In this document: positions 35,496 through 44,784 of the stretch, piece by piece
Position numbering within the stretch: position 1 is the stretch's first letter
Layout: every line of letters begins with the position of its first letter
From: Gluconobacter kondonii
GTDB lineage: Bacteria; Pseudomonadota; Alphaproteobacteria; Acetobacterales; Acetobacteraceae
Assembly: GCF_002723995.1 (NCBI RefSeq)
Contig: NZ_BEWP01000002.1
Coordinates: forward strand, 279,673 to 343,672
DNA length: 64,000 nt
Direction: 5' to 3'
Made by a program: the position numbers and the translations under genes
Notes under the pieces: generated by a model
Told to the model about the DNA's origin: nothing
The model's database searches: none
The model's input: the letters and a program-made list of their open reading frames with translations, nothing else

Positions 35496-36367
35496 AGATA
35501 CCCCGCCACACGCAGACGCTCGAACACGTCCTCGGATTCATGATCCATCGCACGCCCCGCACGTTCGGACGTCCGGCTGGTTTCCAACTCGGCAATCACT
35601 TCCGCCACAGTGGAGGCATTGCTCTCAATCGGATTGGTGATGTCCTGATCGCCCAGCGAACGATACCGCTTGCCGTCTTTCGCGAAATACAGATCCACCA
35701 GCGGGATGTTCTCGCGCTCGATATAGCGCCAGATGTCGATCTCGCGCCATGACAGCAGCGGATGGACACGGATATGCATGCCGTCTTCATACGGCGTCGC
35801 ATACTGGTCCCAGAACTCGGGAGGCTGATTGCGCACATCCCAGCGATGCCCGGCACCGCGCGGACTGAACACGCGCTCTTTCGCCCGCGTCGCCTGCTCG
35901 TCACGACGGATACCCGCAATAACGCCACGCAGCTTGTGCTTCTCGATCATCGCGGCCAGACCAGCCGTCTTGCGCGCGGCAGACCGGGCAGCAGGCGGAA
36001 GCGACGGGTCGATTTCCTCAACCGGCGGGCAGTAGCCCAGAAGCAAGTCGAGATCCCATTTCTTCGTATATTCGTCGCGGAACGCATACATTTCCGGGAA
36101 TTTCTTCTCGGTATCGACATGCATGACCGGGAACGGCACGCGCCCCATGAACGCCTTGCGCGCCAGCCACACCATCACGTTGCTGTCCTTGCCCAGCGAC
36201 CACAACAGGGACAGGGGCTTCAGCTTGCGATAGGCCTCACGCAGAATGAAAATGCTCTGAGCCTCAAGCTGGTCCAGATCATCCATGATGCGTGGTTGTG
36301 CCAGGCTTGTGGTGGACTGATCCCGCGACAGGATCGGTGTCTGCGTCATTATCCGCTCCGTAGTCAT
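35492..36367 (-). CDS. cysD: Sulfate adenylyltransferase small subunit
   Basis: The 291-residue product makes APS from sulfate and ATP as part of the CysDN complex. Family marks are [22 protein letters not shown] (the PP-loop), [32 protein letters not shown] and the C-terminal [12 protein letters not shown] chose ATG 36367 because it overlaps the cysH stop as ATGA; a second ATG six codons later (36349) is also possible. Codirectional overlap on both sides shows a tightly coupled cysH-cysD-cysNC operon. Confidence 0.94.
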   Translation of the reverse strand: MTTERIMTQTPILSRDQSTTSLAQPRIMDDLDQLEAQSIFILREAYRKLKPLSLLWSLGKDSNVMVWLARKAFMGRVPFPVMHVDTEKKFPEMYAFRDEYTKKWDLDLLLGYCPPVEEIDPSLPPAARSAARKTAGLAAMIEKHKLRGVIAGIRRDEQATRAKERVFSPRGAGHRWDVRNQPPEFWDQYATPYEDGMHIRVHPLLSWREIDIWRYIERENIPLVDLYFAKDGKRYRSLGDQDITNPIESNASTVAEVIAELETSRTSERAGRAMDHESEDVFERLRVAGYL

Positions 36368-37044
36368 GCCGGCCTGTGAATGCCACATTCCGTCTTGGCC
36401 AGACCGGCCCACCGGCCCGCCCGTCCATCTTCACCATCCTTGACCGCCCTTGTGCACGGAGCACAACCGATCGAGGTGTAACCTTTTGCAACCAGGGGAT
36501 GCCGCGGCAGATCCCGGCGCTGCATCTGCGCCTCGATCTGCGCCGGGCCCCATCCCGCCAGCGGATTGAGCTTCACGCTGCCATCAGGCTGCGGGTCCAG
36601 AACCGGCAACGCCGTGCGCGTTGCGGACTGGCTGCGCTTGCGCCCCGTAATCCAGACATCGAATTCCGGCAGCACCAGATCCAGCGGCTCAACCTTGCGC
36701 AGCGCACAGCACGCATCCGGATCGAATGCAGCCAACTGGTCCTGCGGATCACGGTCATGCAACGCTTTGAGCGTGGGCGAGAGGGTGCGCACATCAGACA
36801 GGCCCAGACTTCGCACCAGACGATCGCGATACTCCAGCGTCTCAGGAAAATGCCGCTTCGTATCCAGAAAAAACACCGGAACAGACGGATCGATCTGCGC
36901 CACCAGATCCAGCAGAACCGCCGACTCCGCCCCGAAAGACGACACCACAGCCACACGCCCGCGCAGCCGTGTCAGCGTCTCCTGCAAAATCCGGTCTTCC
37001 GGGATCTGCCGAAGATGATCCAGTTCCGTCCGTGAAAGAGACAT
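36364..37044 (-). CDS. cysH: Adenylylsulfate (APS/PAPS) reductase
   Basis: The 226-residue product is an assimilatory sulfonucleotide reductase that turns APS (or PAPS) into sulfite. It has the VSSFGAES PP-loop, LDTKRHFPETLEY, the CC pair in DACCALRK, the later CAPC pair and the C-terminal KTECGIH with the catalytic Cys. The four cysteines indicate a 4Fe-4S cluster and hence an APS-type enzyme, although the operon also carries an APS kinase. ATG 37044 has an AGG site; an in-frame GTG three codons upstream is less likely. Confidence 0.93.
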   Translation of the reverse strand: MSLSRTELDHLRQIPEDRILQETLTRLRGRVAVVSSFGAESAVLLDLVAQIDPSVPVFFLDTKRHFPETLEYRDRLVRSLGLSDVRTLSPTLKALHDRDPQDQLAAFDPDACCALRKVEPLDLVLPEFDVWITGRKRSQSATRTALPVLDPQPDGSVKLNPLAGWGPAQIEAQMQRRDLPRHPLVAKGYTSIGCAPCTRAVKDGEDGRAGRWAGLAKTECGIHRPA

Positions 37045-37186
37045 GTGTCGCACCTGCCTGTGTCCAGATCAGTCCGACCGCTCAGGCGGCCTGCCAGAGA
37101 CATAGGCGCACACATTTCAAAAATAAACTATTTTGTTTGATATAACGATTTTATTTTGTGCTAAAACGATGCTGCAAGGCCATTCC
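37045..37186 (-). promoter_or_regulatory. AT-rich promoter region of cysH
   Basis: Between cysH and the methyltransferase, 37100-37160 is distinctly AT-rich (for example ATAAACTATTTTGTTTGATA) within a GC-rich surround, as expected for the cys operon promoter. No known cysteine-regulator site was identified. Confidence 0.4.
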
Positions 37187-38146
37187 TCAGCGCAGAAGCC
37201 GCCGCACCCTGCCCGGAACTGCCATCAACCGCTCCCGCCATCCCCGCCGGGCTTCGACCCGAGGAGCCGTCTCCTCTCGCATCCGTCGGGCCGCAGCCGA
37301 CCCGGGAAGCGGATCAGCAGCCTGCCGCGCCATACGCTCCCAGCTTTCCACGCGCCGCTCCACGTCCGACTCAACCCTGAAAAATACCCCGAATTCAAAG
37401 CCCGGAGGCGCTGTGTCCTCAAATCCCGCACAGGCCAGCTCCAGAATACCCTCCCGCGCCAGAGGAACCATCAGCGTCGCAAAATGCCGGGGCGTCAGAA
37501 CCCAGCAATGCACATCCACATAATGTGAAGGATCGGACAACGCAGGCCGTACCCAATCCAGAGCCTCCTCCAGAGAATACTGAGCTTTCATGTCGCCCGG
37601 CAGCGCCAGACCATCATGAAAATCCTGACAGCGCACATCGGAATCGCGCACCTTGTTCAACGCAAAATCAAGAATATCGCGCGGATCAGGCGTCCGCCGT
37701 TTCTGCATCCACGCCACCAGCAGATCCGACAACCGGGTCAGTCCCCGCAGCGCATCGAACGAAAAACGGGCATCAGGCAGCATCAGACGGATCTCGCCGC
37801 CTTCCGAAAGAACTTCGGAGGCTTCGTGCAGCCACCCGATCAGATCTGGAACATGTTCTGCCACATGCGACGCAACAACCAGATCAAACAGCCCGTCCAC
37901 ACATTCCTTCAAGGGACGGTCCAGCCAGACCACATCCACCGGAACCAGATTGTCGCGGCTCACACCGGGGTCCCAGGCGAACTGACGCAACAGCCCTTCC
38001 GTATCCACCCGATCTGCGTAAAGAACGTCGCTGTCCCCACGCGTGAGGACAGGCGTCGTCAGGGCGCCGATTTCCAGACAGCGCGCCCGGCTGAAATCAA
38101 TGCCACGCCGCAGGGCTGCCTGACGCTTCAGGAAAATATCTGACAC
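37187..38146 (-). CDS. SAM-dependent methyltransferase-like protein
   Basis: The 319-residue product has a class I methyltransferase core: LEIGALTTPVL (residues about 25-35), LYADRVD, FDLVVASHVAEHVPDLIGWL and LSEGGEIRLMLPDAR. These blocks are typical of methyltransferase type 11 domains found in polysaccharide or lipid modifying proteins. A long C-terminal part ends in a strongly basic tail (GRVRRLLR). Acceptor unknown. It stands alone between cysH and pspF. Confidence 0.8.
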   Translation of the reverse strand: MSDIFLKRQAALRRGIDFSRARCLEIGALTTPVLTRGDSDVLYADRVDTEGLLRQFAWDPGVSRDNLVPVDVVWLDRPLKECVDGLFDLVVASHVAEHVPDLIGWLHEASEVLSEGGEIRLMLPDARFSFDALRGLTRLSDLLVAWMQKRRTPDPRDILDFALNKVRDSDVRCQDFHDGLALPGDMKAQYSLEEALDWVRPALSDPSHYVDVHCWVLTPRHFATLMVPLAREGILELACAGFEDTAPPGFEFGVFFRVESDVERRVESWERMARQAADPLPGSAAARRMREETAPRVEARRGWRERLMAVPGRVRRLLR

Positions 38147-38403
38147 GGACCCTCATCATACCCATCCGGACAGAACGCTGCCCTGACATTCCAAGAACCG
38201 AACACGGCCAAAAAGCTATAGAAATCCCCAAAAACCTGTCAATGCCAGGAACAGTTTGCCCACCACAAAAACTGGCCCAAAACCTCAAAAAATGGCTCAT
38301 TATGCCATTTCTCAAAACTCTAAAATCCAAACACACACCATAAAAAGCCCCCCTCACATCATCTGGCACGGTTCATGCATCAGAGGGTTTCATGGACACG
38401 CCC
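38147..38403. other. Intergenic region with inverted repeat AAATGGC/GCCATTT
   Basis: The 257-bp gap upstream of the methyltransferase gene holds an inverted repeat AAATGGC (38290-38296) and GCCATTT (38304-38310) with a 7-base spacer, a possible operator. A sigma-54-like sequence is listed separately. Confidence 0.35.
38364..38379 (+). promoter_or_regulatory. Sigma-54-like promoter sequence antisense to pspF
   Basis: TGGCACG-GTTC-ATGCA matches the sigma-54 consensus TGGCACG-N4-TTGCA at all but one base, with the essential GG and GC 10 bases apart. It points rightwards into the 3' end of pspF, which runs the other way. It may be chance. Confidence 0.3.
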
Positions 38404-39465
38404 TTACTCCTTCACGCCAAGCGCCTTCCGCGCCTCCTTGTCGGCCAGCCCGTGCAGCCGCAGATGATGGCGGAACTGGTAGTAGGTCAGACCCAGCAGT
38501 TCCGCAGCGCGCCGCTGGCTGAACTGCGCCTCGCGCAAAGCAGCTTCCAGCAGACTACGCTCATGCGTCCTGACATCCGCCCCGAAGTCACGCGGGAACG
38601 TCAGCGCCTCTCCCACTGCCGGAACAACCGCAGGCACCGCCGTCACCGCGCACTGAACCTGAGCGTCCTTCCAGTCCGGCACGACGAACGGGTCCAGCAC
38701 GATCTCGTCCAGCGCCTTTTCCGGCCGGTCCATCCTGTAAACACTGCGCTCCACCACGTTGCGCAATTCGCGGACGTTGCCGGGCCAGTCATAGGCCTGC
38801 AACCGTTCCAGCGCGCGCTCCGTGAACCCCGCAAACATCTTCCGCCCCAGTTCCGCACTCATGCGGGTGGCAAAATGCTCGGCCAGCAGGGAAATATCCT
38901 CCGGACGCGCCCGCAGCGGCGGAATATTCACGACATCGAAAGCCAACCGGTCCAGCAGATCCGCCCGGAAGCGCCCTTCCCGCGCCATGGCGGGCAGATC
39001 CGCATTGGTCGCCCCGATCAGCCGCACATCCACCCGGATGGTCTCGCTGCCGCCCACACGCTCGAAGCTGCCATATTCAATCACCCGCAGCAGCTTTTCC
39101 TGCACAGCCTGCGACGCGGTGCCGATCTCGTCCAGAAACATCGTGCCCCCGTCCGCCCGCTCAAAGCGCGACAGACGCCGTTTCTGCGCGCCAGTGAACG
39201 CCCCAGCCTCATGACCGAACAGTTCGCTGTCCAAAAGCGCCTCGGGCAACGCCGCACAGTTGAGCTTCACCAGCGGCCGGTCCCACCGGTCCGACAGCAG
39301 AGCCAGGCGCGCCGCCGCCAGTTCCTTGCCGGTCCCGCGCTCTCCGATCACCAGAACCGGACGCCGCAGGGGCGCCAGACGGGAGACCTGATCCAGCATC
39401 CCCAGAAATGCCGGAGCCCGCCCGATCGGGGTCGGCACCTCGTCGATATCGGTGCTTCTCGCCAT
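38404..39465 (-). CDS. pspF: Sigma-54 activator of the phage shock response
   Basis: The 353-residue product is an AAA+ enhancer-binding protein without a receiver or sensor domain, as in PspF. It shows Walker A GERGTGKE, the sigma-54-contacting GAFTGA, Walker B FLDEIGT, the sensor RVDVRLIGATNADL and a C-terminal Fis-type HTH (SQRRAAELLGLTYYQFRHHL). It activates psp genes when PspA does not hold it back. It is divergent from pspA, the classic arrangement; the 113-bp gap has no obvious sigma-54 site that I could confirm. Confidence 0.93.
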   Translation of the reverse strand: MARSTDIDEVPTPIGRAPAFLGMLDQVSRLAPLRRPVLVIGERGTGKELAAARLALLSDRWDRPLVKLNCAALPEALLDSELFGHEAGAFTGAQKRRLSRFERADGGTMFLDEIGTASQAVQEKLLRVIEYGSFERVGGSETIRVDVRLIGATNADLPAMAREGRFRADLLDRLAFDVVNIPPLRARPEDISLLAEHFATRMSAELGRKMFAGFTERALERLQAYDWPGNVRELRNVVERSVYRMDRPEKALDEIVLDPFVVPDWKDAQVQCAVTAVPAVVPAVGEALTFPRDFGADVRTHERSLLEAALREAQFSQRRAAELLGLTYYQFRHHLRLHGLADKEARKALGVKE

Positions 39466-39578
39466 TTTATGGTCTCTCACGCCCCCGTTCAGGTCTTCAG
39501 TTCATAACACCCTCAAAACAGCATCACTGACAAGAGCAGGGATCTGTCCTAAGTCTCTTCATCAGGAAGGAAAGCATC

Positions 39579-40262
39579 ATGGGTATTTTTTCTCGCCTCG
39601 CCGATATCGTGAACTCCAATCTGAATGCGATTCTCGCCAATGCCGAGGACCCGCAGAAAATGATCCGTCTGGTCATTCAGGAAATGGAAGACACGCTGGT
39701 CGAGGTTCGCAGTCAGGCCGTCCGCACAATCGCCGAGCGCAAACAGCTCGAACGCCGCGTGCGCACCATGATGCACGAAGAAGACGAATGGCACCGCAAG
39801 GCCGGTCTCGCCATCGAACGGGACCGCGACGATCTCGCCCGCGCAGCCCTCGCCGCCCGCCACAGCGTGGAACAGTCGCGCGAAGCACTGGAACAGCAGA
39901 TCGCCCAGATCTCGGACGGGCTGGACCAGCAGAACGACGACATCTCCAAACTTCAGGCCAAGATCGCCGACGCCAAATCCCGCGAAAAGGCGCTCTCCAT
40001 CCGCGCCCGTACCGCACAGGGGCGCCTGAAAACCCGCGAAAAACTCTACGACACCCGCATCGACGACACGCTGAACCGTTTCGATCAAGTGGAACGCGCT
40101 CTTGATGAGCTTGAAGGCAAGGCAGAGGCGTATGATCTGGGCCGCCGCACCGGCCACCCCACACTTCAGGAGGAACTCGCGGCCCTTGAAACCGATGCCG
40201 TCGTGGAAAACGAGTTCGAAGCCCTCAAGCGCCGTGTGGCCGAAAAGAAAAGCGCAGGCTGA
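39579..40262 (+). CDS. pspA: Phage shock protein A
   Basis: The 227-residue product is a PspA/IM30/Vipp1-family coiled-coil protein (GIFSRLADIVNSNLNAIL, EDPQKMIRLVIQEMEDTLVEVR, then long coiled coils). PspA binds and represses PspF and coats damaged membrane. Length fits E. coli PspA (222). An AAGGAAAG ribosome site precedes the ATG. It opens an operon with pspB, two secreted beta-repeat proteins and mlaEF. Confidence 0.96.
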   Translation: MGIFSRLADIVNSNLNAILANAEDPQKMIRLVIQEMEDTLVEVRSQAVRTIAERKQLERRVRTMMHEEDEWHRKAGLAIERDRDDLARAALAARHSVEQSREALEQQIAQISDGLDQQNDDISKLQAKIADAKSREKALSIRARTAQGRLKTREKLYDTRIDDTLNRFDQVERALDELEGKAEAYDLGRRTGHPTLQEELAALETDAVVENEFEALKRRVAEKKSAG

Positions 40263-40289
40263 GAAAAGGCTGACCGAAAGGCCCAAGGC

Positions 40290-40529
40290 ATGAATTCGTC
40301 CATCTTCCCCTTCCTTGTTCCCATCACGGCCATCATCTGCTGGGCTGTCGTCAGCATGGCCAAACATGCCAGCGGCTCACCAAAAGGCGCGCCCCAGCCA
40401 GACCCCATGCTTCAGGCCGCCCTGACACAGGCCGAAGCCCATGCTACGCGTCTGGAAGAAAGGATCGACCAGCTCGAACGCATCCTCGACGAGGATATCC
40501 CGGGCTGGAGAGCAAGGAACGCACGATGA
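40290..40529 (+). CDS. pspB: Phage shock protein B-like membrane protein
   Basis: The 79-residue product has one N-terminal membrane helix (FPFLVPITAIICWAVVSM) and a C-terminal coiled coil RLEERIDQLERILDEDIPGW, which closely resembles the PspB tail that binds PspA and PspC. Its stop overlaps the next start (ATGA). No PspC gene is present, so signalling may run through the downstream fused protein. Confidence 0.85.
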   Translation: MNSSIFPFLVPITAIICWAVVSMAKHASGSPKGAPQPDPMLQAALTQAEAHATRLEERIDQLERILDEDIPGWRARNAR

Positions 40530-41788
40530 CACGCCGCCCCGTCCTCTTTTCCGGCCGCCGCCCGGCGCTTCTGGCCCTGCTGGCGGGTACCGTCCTGCTG
40601 GCGCCCGCAGCCCATGCCGCGCGCATGACCCTGTCCGGAGAGGATCTGGACCTGTCGATCCCCTGCACCGGACAGGTCAGGGTCGTGGTCGATCCCAACA
40701 TGAAGGACGGGGCAACGCTTGATTCAAGCAGCCTCGCACAGGTCTCCATGCATACCGGCAAGGAAGAAGCGCAAAGCCGCATCTCCATCACCACAAAGTC
40801 CTGCGCCCCCAACGGGAAGCTGACAATCAGCATCTCCCCCAGCACCGGCCTGACAATCCACGACAGCCACGACACGCATTTCGTCATCGCCGGAAAGCTC
40901 GCCTCCCTGGACGCCAGCCTCGATTCCGCCACCATGGACATCGAAAACACCCAGTCCCTCGACCTGGACATGCAGGGCGCCTCCAGCGTCCACATCCACT
41001 CCCTCGAACGTGCGGCCCAGATCGTGGCCTCCGGCACCTCGACCCTGACGGCCGACACGGCGCAGCTCGCGGCGCTTTCGGTGCAGTTGACGCAGAATGC
41101 GGGCATGACGCTCTCGGGGGGCACCATCGACGCCTTGACGCTGATTACGGCCGATCAGGCCAGCGCCACCATTCTGGCTCACGCCACCGTGGCCACAGTC
41201 GCGGCCAACGGAACGGGGGATGTCAATATCGAGGCCGTCACGGGCCCGATGGTGCGCTCGGGCAAGGGCACAGTCCGTGTCGGCGCGGAGAATGGCGTGA
41301 TCTATCGCCCCACGCCGCCGCCACCGGCTGCTATACCGACACCTCCTCCCGCAGCGCCGCAGCCCTCCCTTCCGGTTCAGACGCCCCCTGCCAGCGCGGC
41401 TACGACCGTTCCGGCACCCGCGGTTACGCCTCCAGCTGTTTCTTCTGCGCCCGTCATGCAGGCGCCTGTGGTTCAGACACCTACGGTTCAGGCCCCAACC
41501 ACACCAACCGCGGTTCCGGCTCCAGCGCCTGTGCCCCAGCCTTCCGGGCCTGACAGCCCTGCCATCCCGCAGGCGCCCAGCGTCCCGGCTCCGTCAAAAG
41601 CCGCCGAGTCGAATGCGCCGCAAACAACGCAGGCGCCTGCCAGCCTTCCTGTCACAAGCGCGCCCGTCCAGACCGCGCCGCAGACACCAATTCCGGCTCC
41701 CGCAGTGACACCCGCCGCCCCAGCAGCCAACCCGACCACCCCCTCGACGACCGGAAAGAGCGCTCAGAATGGCGCTCAGGGAGAATAG
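40526..41788 (+). CDS. Secreted beta-repeat protein (GIN/toastrack-like) with Pro/Ala-rich tail
   Basis: The 420-residue product has a signal peptide (to about residue 32, ending HAARM), then a beta-repeat region of short Ser/Thr/Ala/Asp repeats (SLDASLDSATMDIENTQSLD, LTADTAQLAALSVQL, ILAHATVATVAANG) resembling GIN/DUF2807-type adhesin-like domains, and from about residue 265 a Pro/Ala/Gln/Thr-rich low-complexity tail (PTPPPPAAIPTPPP and after). It has no membrane anchor. It overlaps pspB by four bases, and a related protein follows 2 bp later. Role unknown; likely periplasmic. Confidence 0.72.
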   Translation: MTRRPVLFSGRRPALLALLAGTVLLAPAAHAARMTLSGEDLDLSIPCTGQVRVVVDPNMKDGATLDSSSLAQVSMHTGKEEAQSRISITTKSCAPNGKLTISISPSTGLTIHDSHDTHFVIAGKLASLDASLDSATMDIENTQSLDLDMQGASSVHIHSLERAAQIVASGTSTLTADTAQLAALSVQLTQNAGMTLSGGTIDALTLITADQASATILAHATVATVAANGTGDVNIEAVTGPMVRSGKGTVRVGAENGVIYRPTPPPPAAIPTPPPAAPQPSLPVQTPPASAATTVPAPAVTPPAVSSAPVMQAPVVQTPTVQAPTTPTAVPAPAPVPQPSGPDSPAIPQAPSVPAPSKAAESNAPQTTQAPASLPVTSAPVQTAPQTPIPAPAVTPAAPAANPTTPSTTGKSAQNGAQGE

Positions 41789-41790
41789 GG

Positions 41791-43134
41791 ATGCGCTATC
41801 ATCTGCATGCGCGTCTGGCTCTGCTCGCGCTTCTGAGCTGCGGTGCCGCGCCCGCGCCACCAGCCCCTCCGGCACCTCCCCCGCCTCCAGCCCCGCCATC
41901 CTTCAACGTGTCCTCGACGAGCAGCCCCGACACGCTCGTCATCCCGGCGACATGTCTTGAGACCCTGTCCGTCGTGAGTGGCCCAGATGCGCATATCGTC
42001 TCTGGCAGCGGCAGTCTGAAGAAACACGGGGAGCGCCTGACCTTCACGACCACTCCGCAGGACTGCGCGGCTCAGGACAGTGCAACAGTCATGGTTCCGG
42101 CACGGACCAGCCTCGACATCCAGTCCTCTCACAACCATACGACGCTCTATCGTATCACCGGCGTCAACGGCGACGTCACGGCGGAGAGCGGACACGGCGA
42201 TCTCGACATCGATCAGGCCAGCGGCCTGAACCTGACGATGACAGGCCCCGGAGACGTCTCGATCGGGCGGGTGACGGGACGGATGACCGTGCAAAGCCTG
42301 TCCAGCGGCGACCTGCAAATCGGCGATCTCGCAGCTTCAAGCGCCAGCATCACGGCCATGTCGTCAGGCGATATCCGAGTTGAACGGGGAAGTGTGGATG
42401 TTCTGACGGTCCGGGATTATGGCTCGGCCGATATAACGCTGAACGCCACCGCCCGCGATGCGGATCTGACCCTTCTCGGCAGCGGCGACATCACGCTTCA
42501 GAAAGCGAGCGAAACGCTGAAGAAGCGTCCGATCGGGTCCGGCACGCTCTCCGTGGAGGACACAGCCGGTGCGCGGATCACGACCGTGACCACACCGGAC
42601 GGTTCTGCCATCCTGTCCGATGCGACACGCAAGGTTCTGGATCATCTCGATATCCATATGGATACGCCTGAGATCACTTTCGGCAACACATCCACTGTCC
42701 ATCATTCCAGCGGTCATGGGGTGATTGGGCTGCTGCTGAAAATCTTTCTGATCATCTGGGCCGTGCGTCTTTTCCGACGCTATCGCCGGACAGGCGTTTT
42801 TCCGTTCCGAGGGACGCTGGACAAGGCCGCCGCAGGATATGCGGAAGGTGTGCGGAGCTGGTCCCGGCACCGCGCGGCATGGCAGGAAACACCCGCCGCC
42901 AGCGCGACAGCCGTGGTCAGGGATGCCGTGCTTGGTTTCCGGCGTCCGCAACCCGAACCGACGGAAGATTTCTCCCGCTCCGTCCCGCCGGGCCATCCGC
43001 TGGCCCGGCTTCAGGATCGGCTGGCGCGCATGGAACGCAGGCTCGGCCTGATCGAACGCTGCGTTACGTCCTCCGATTTCAGTCTGGAGCGGCAGTTCCG
43101 GGATCTGGAGCGAACCGATGGCCGACGCGCCTGA
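41791..43134 (+). CDS. Periplasmic beta-repeat domain fused through a membrane helix to a Psp-type tail
   Basis: The 447-residue product has a signal peptide (SCGAAPAPP; a possible but weak lipobox), a Pro-rich linker, a beta-repeat region with GIN/DUF4097-like phrases (GDLDIDQAS, SGDLQIGDLA, SGDIRVERG, GSADITLN; residues about 45-300), one membrane helix (GVIGLLLKIFLIIWAVRLF) and a cytoplasmic tail whose last 40 residues (RLQDRLARMERRLGLIERCV, SDFSLERQF) closely resemble the C-terminal coiled coil of PspC/PspB. So one polypeptide joins a periplasmic sensor-like domain to a Psp signalling tail. I infer it replaces PspC. Confidence 0.75.
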   Translation: MRYHLHARLALLALLSCGAAPAPPAPPAPPPPPAPPSFNVSSTSSPDTLVIPATCLETLSVVSGPDAHIVSGSGSLKKHGERLTFTTTPQDCAAQDSATVMVPARTSLDIQSSHNHTTLYRITGVNGDVTAESGHGDLDIDQASGLNLTMTGPGDVSIGRVTGRMTVQSLSSGDLQIGDLAASSASITAMSSGDIRVERGSVDVLTVRDYGSADITLNATARDADLTLLGSGDITLQKASETLKKRPIGSGTLSVEDTAGARITTVTTPDGSAILSDATRKVLDHLDIHMDTPEITFGNTSTVHHSSGHGVIGLLLKIFLIIWAVRLFRRYRRTGVFPFRGTLDKAAAGYAEGVRSWSRHRAAWQETPAASATAVVRDAVLGFRRPQPEPTEDFSRSVPPGHPLARLQDRLARMERRLGLIERCVTSSDFSLERQFRDLERTDGRRA

Positions 43135-43186
43135 ATGCAGGACGGAAACTTTGACGTCCGGATGCAGGCAGGGTAGGGGCTGAAGG

Positions 43187-43972
43187 GTGAATGCCGTTCT
43201 TGACCCCATAGCGGCCCTTGGCCGCGCCGCTCTCGGCCTTATCAAGCAGGCAGGTGCTCTGGCCCTGTTCGCGCTGGAGGCTCTGTCGCATCTGGTGCGA
43301 CCGCCCTTTTACTGGCGGATTTTCTTCTCCAGCCTGATCGAGACGGGGTTCTTCTCCCTCCCCGTCGTGGCGCTGACGGCCCTGTTTTCAGGGGCCGTGA
43401 TCGCACTTCAGTCCTATGTGGGCTTCGGGCAGTATCATGTGCAGAGCGCGATTGCCGGGATCGTCGTCCTCGCCGTGACCCGCGAGCTTGGCCCTGTTCT
43501 GGCCGGATTAATGGTCGCCGGGCGCGTAGGCGCGGCCATGTCCGCACAGATCGGCACCATGCGCGTGACCGACCAGATCGACGCGCTCACCACGCTGTCC
43601 ACCGATCCAATGAAATATCTCGTGACGCCGCGCCTTCTGGCCGGAACGCTCGCGCTGCCCTGCCTCGTGCTGGTCGCCGATATTCTGGGCGTGATGGGCG
43701 GTTTCACGGTTTCGGTCGCCAAGCTCGGCTTCTCGCCCTCGACCTACATCACGGCCACGCTGGATTCGCTCAAGACGATGGATGTCGTCGTGGGCCTCGT
43801 CAAAGCGGCAGTGTTCGGATTCCTGATCGCGCTTCTGGGCTGCTATAACGGCTATAACAGCCGGGGCGGCGCAGAGGGTGTGGGCTCGGCCACAACAGCC
43901 GCCGTCGTGGGTGCGTCCATCCTGCTCCTGCTGTTCGATTATCTCCTGACAGATCTGTTCTTCTCACAATGA
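43187..43972 (+). CDS. mlaE: MlaE-family ABC permease
   Basis: The 261-residue product is the inner-membrane permease of a Mla-type phospholipid transporter: ETGFFSLPVVALTALFSGAVIALQ, ELGPVLAGLMVAGRVGAAMSAQ and TLALPCLVLVADILGVMGG are family hallmarks, with five or six membrane segments. The start is GTG 43187. It overlaps mlaF by four bases. MlaE-F complexes move phospholipid between the membranes with MlaD and MlaC, which are absent here. Confidence 0.93.
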   Translation: MNAVLDPIAALGRAALGLIKQAGALALFALEALSHLVRPPFYWRIFFSSLIETGFFSLPVVALTALFSGAVIALQSYVGFGQYHVQSAIAGIVVLAVTRELGPVLAGLMVAGRVGAAMSAQIGTMRVTDQIDALTTLSTDPMKYLVTPRLLAGTLALPCLVLVADILGVMGGFTVSVAKLGFSPSTYITATLDSLKTMDVVVGLVKAAVFGFLIALLGCYNGYNSRGGAEGVGSATTAAVVGASILLLLFDYLLTDLFFSQ

Positions 43973-44784
43973 GCACTCCCCCCGTAAGCACGCCCTTAGG
44001 CACCCCGAAGATCCGCATTCGCGGCCTGCACAAGGCTTTCGGCTCCAAGATCGTGCTTGATGGCGTGGATCTCGATGTCGAAGCTGGCACGTCCATGGTC
44101 ATCATCGGCGGGTCTGGCTCCGGGAAATCCGTCCTGCTGCGCTGTATTCTCGGTCTGATCGAGCCCGATGCCGGGACGATCGAGATCGACGGCGAAAACC
44201 TACTGACGGCTTCGCGTTCCAAGCAGGATGCCCTGCGTCGGCAGATCGGGATGCTGTTTCAGAACGGTGCTCTGTTCGACAGCATGAGCGTTGGCGAGAA
44301 CGTGGCGTTCGGCGTTCGCGCCAAGCATTCCGACCGCAATGGCGCGACCCCGTCCCGCACGCAGGCACTGCAAATAGCCGGAGGTCTGCTCGAACAGGTG
44401 GGGCTGGACCCGTCTGTCGGCGAACTCAGCCCGTCTGAGCTTTCGGGCGGTATGCAGAAGCGCGTGGGGCTGGCGCGCGCCATTGCGGGCAGTCCCAACA
44501 TCATGTTCTTCGACGAACCCACGACCGGGCTGGACCCGATCATGGGCGCCGTCATTGACGGGCTGATCGTGGACTGCGTGCAGAAACTCGGCTCCACCGC
44601 CATTGCCATTACACACGATATGGCCTCGGCCCAGCGGATCGGAAACCGCGCGGCGATGCTCTATCGCGGGAAGCTGATCTGGCAGGGCGAGGCGTCCGAG
44701 CTCATGAATTCGGGCAACGCCATGGTGGATCAGTTCACCCATGGCCGACGCGAAGGCCCCATCACCATGGAGCTGCGCAAATGA
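43969..44784 (+). CDS. mlaF: MlaF-family ABC ATPase
   Basis: The 271-residue product is the ATPase for MlaE: Walker A GGSGSGKS, LSGGMQKRVGLARA signature, Walker B IMFFDEPTTGLDP, and the H-loop ITHDMASAQ. It powers phospholipid transport at the inner membrane. Both neighbours overlap by four bases (ATGA), giving a tightly coupled mlaE-mlaF-small protein unit. Confidence 0.94.
   Translation: MSTPPVSTPLGTPKIRIRGLHKAFGSKIVLDGVDLDVEAGTSMVIIGGSGSGKSVLLRCILGLIEPDAGTIEIDGENLLTASRSKQDALRRQIGMLFQNGALFDSMSVGENVAFGVRAKHSDRNGATPSRTQALQIAGGLLEQVGLDPSVGELSPSELSGGMQKRVGLARAIAGSPNIMFFDEPTTGLDPIMGAVIDGLIVDCVQKLGSTAIAITHDMASAQRIGNRAAMLYRGKLIWQGEASELMNSGNAMVDQFTHGRREGPITMELRK

Noticed and set aside
38392..39507. 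371-codon open frame antisense to pspF, starting just after the sigma-54-like site
   Set aside because: The translation has no domain features, while pspF shows every AAA+ motif. The coincidence with the promoter-like site is noted only as a possible antisense RNA.
41311..41788. Proline/alanine repeat tract considered as a tandem repeat or CRISPR-like array
   Set aside because: It is in-frame low-complexity coding sequence with no regular unit length.
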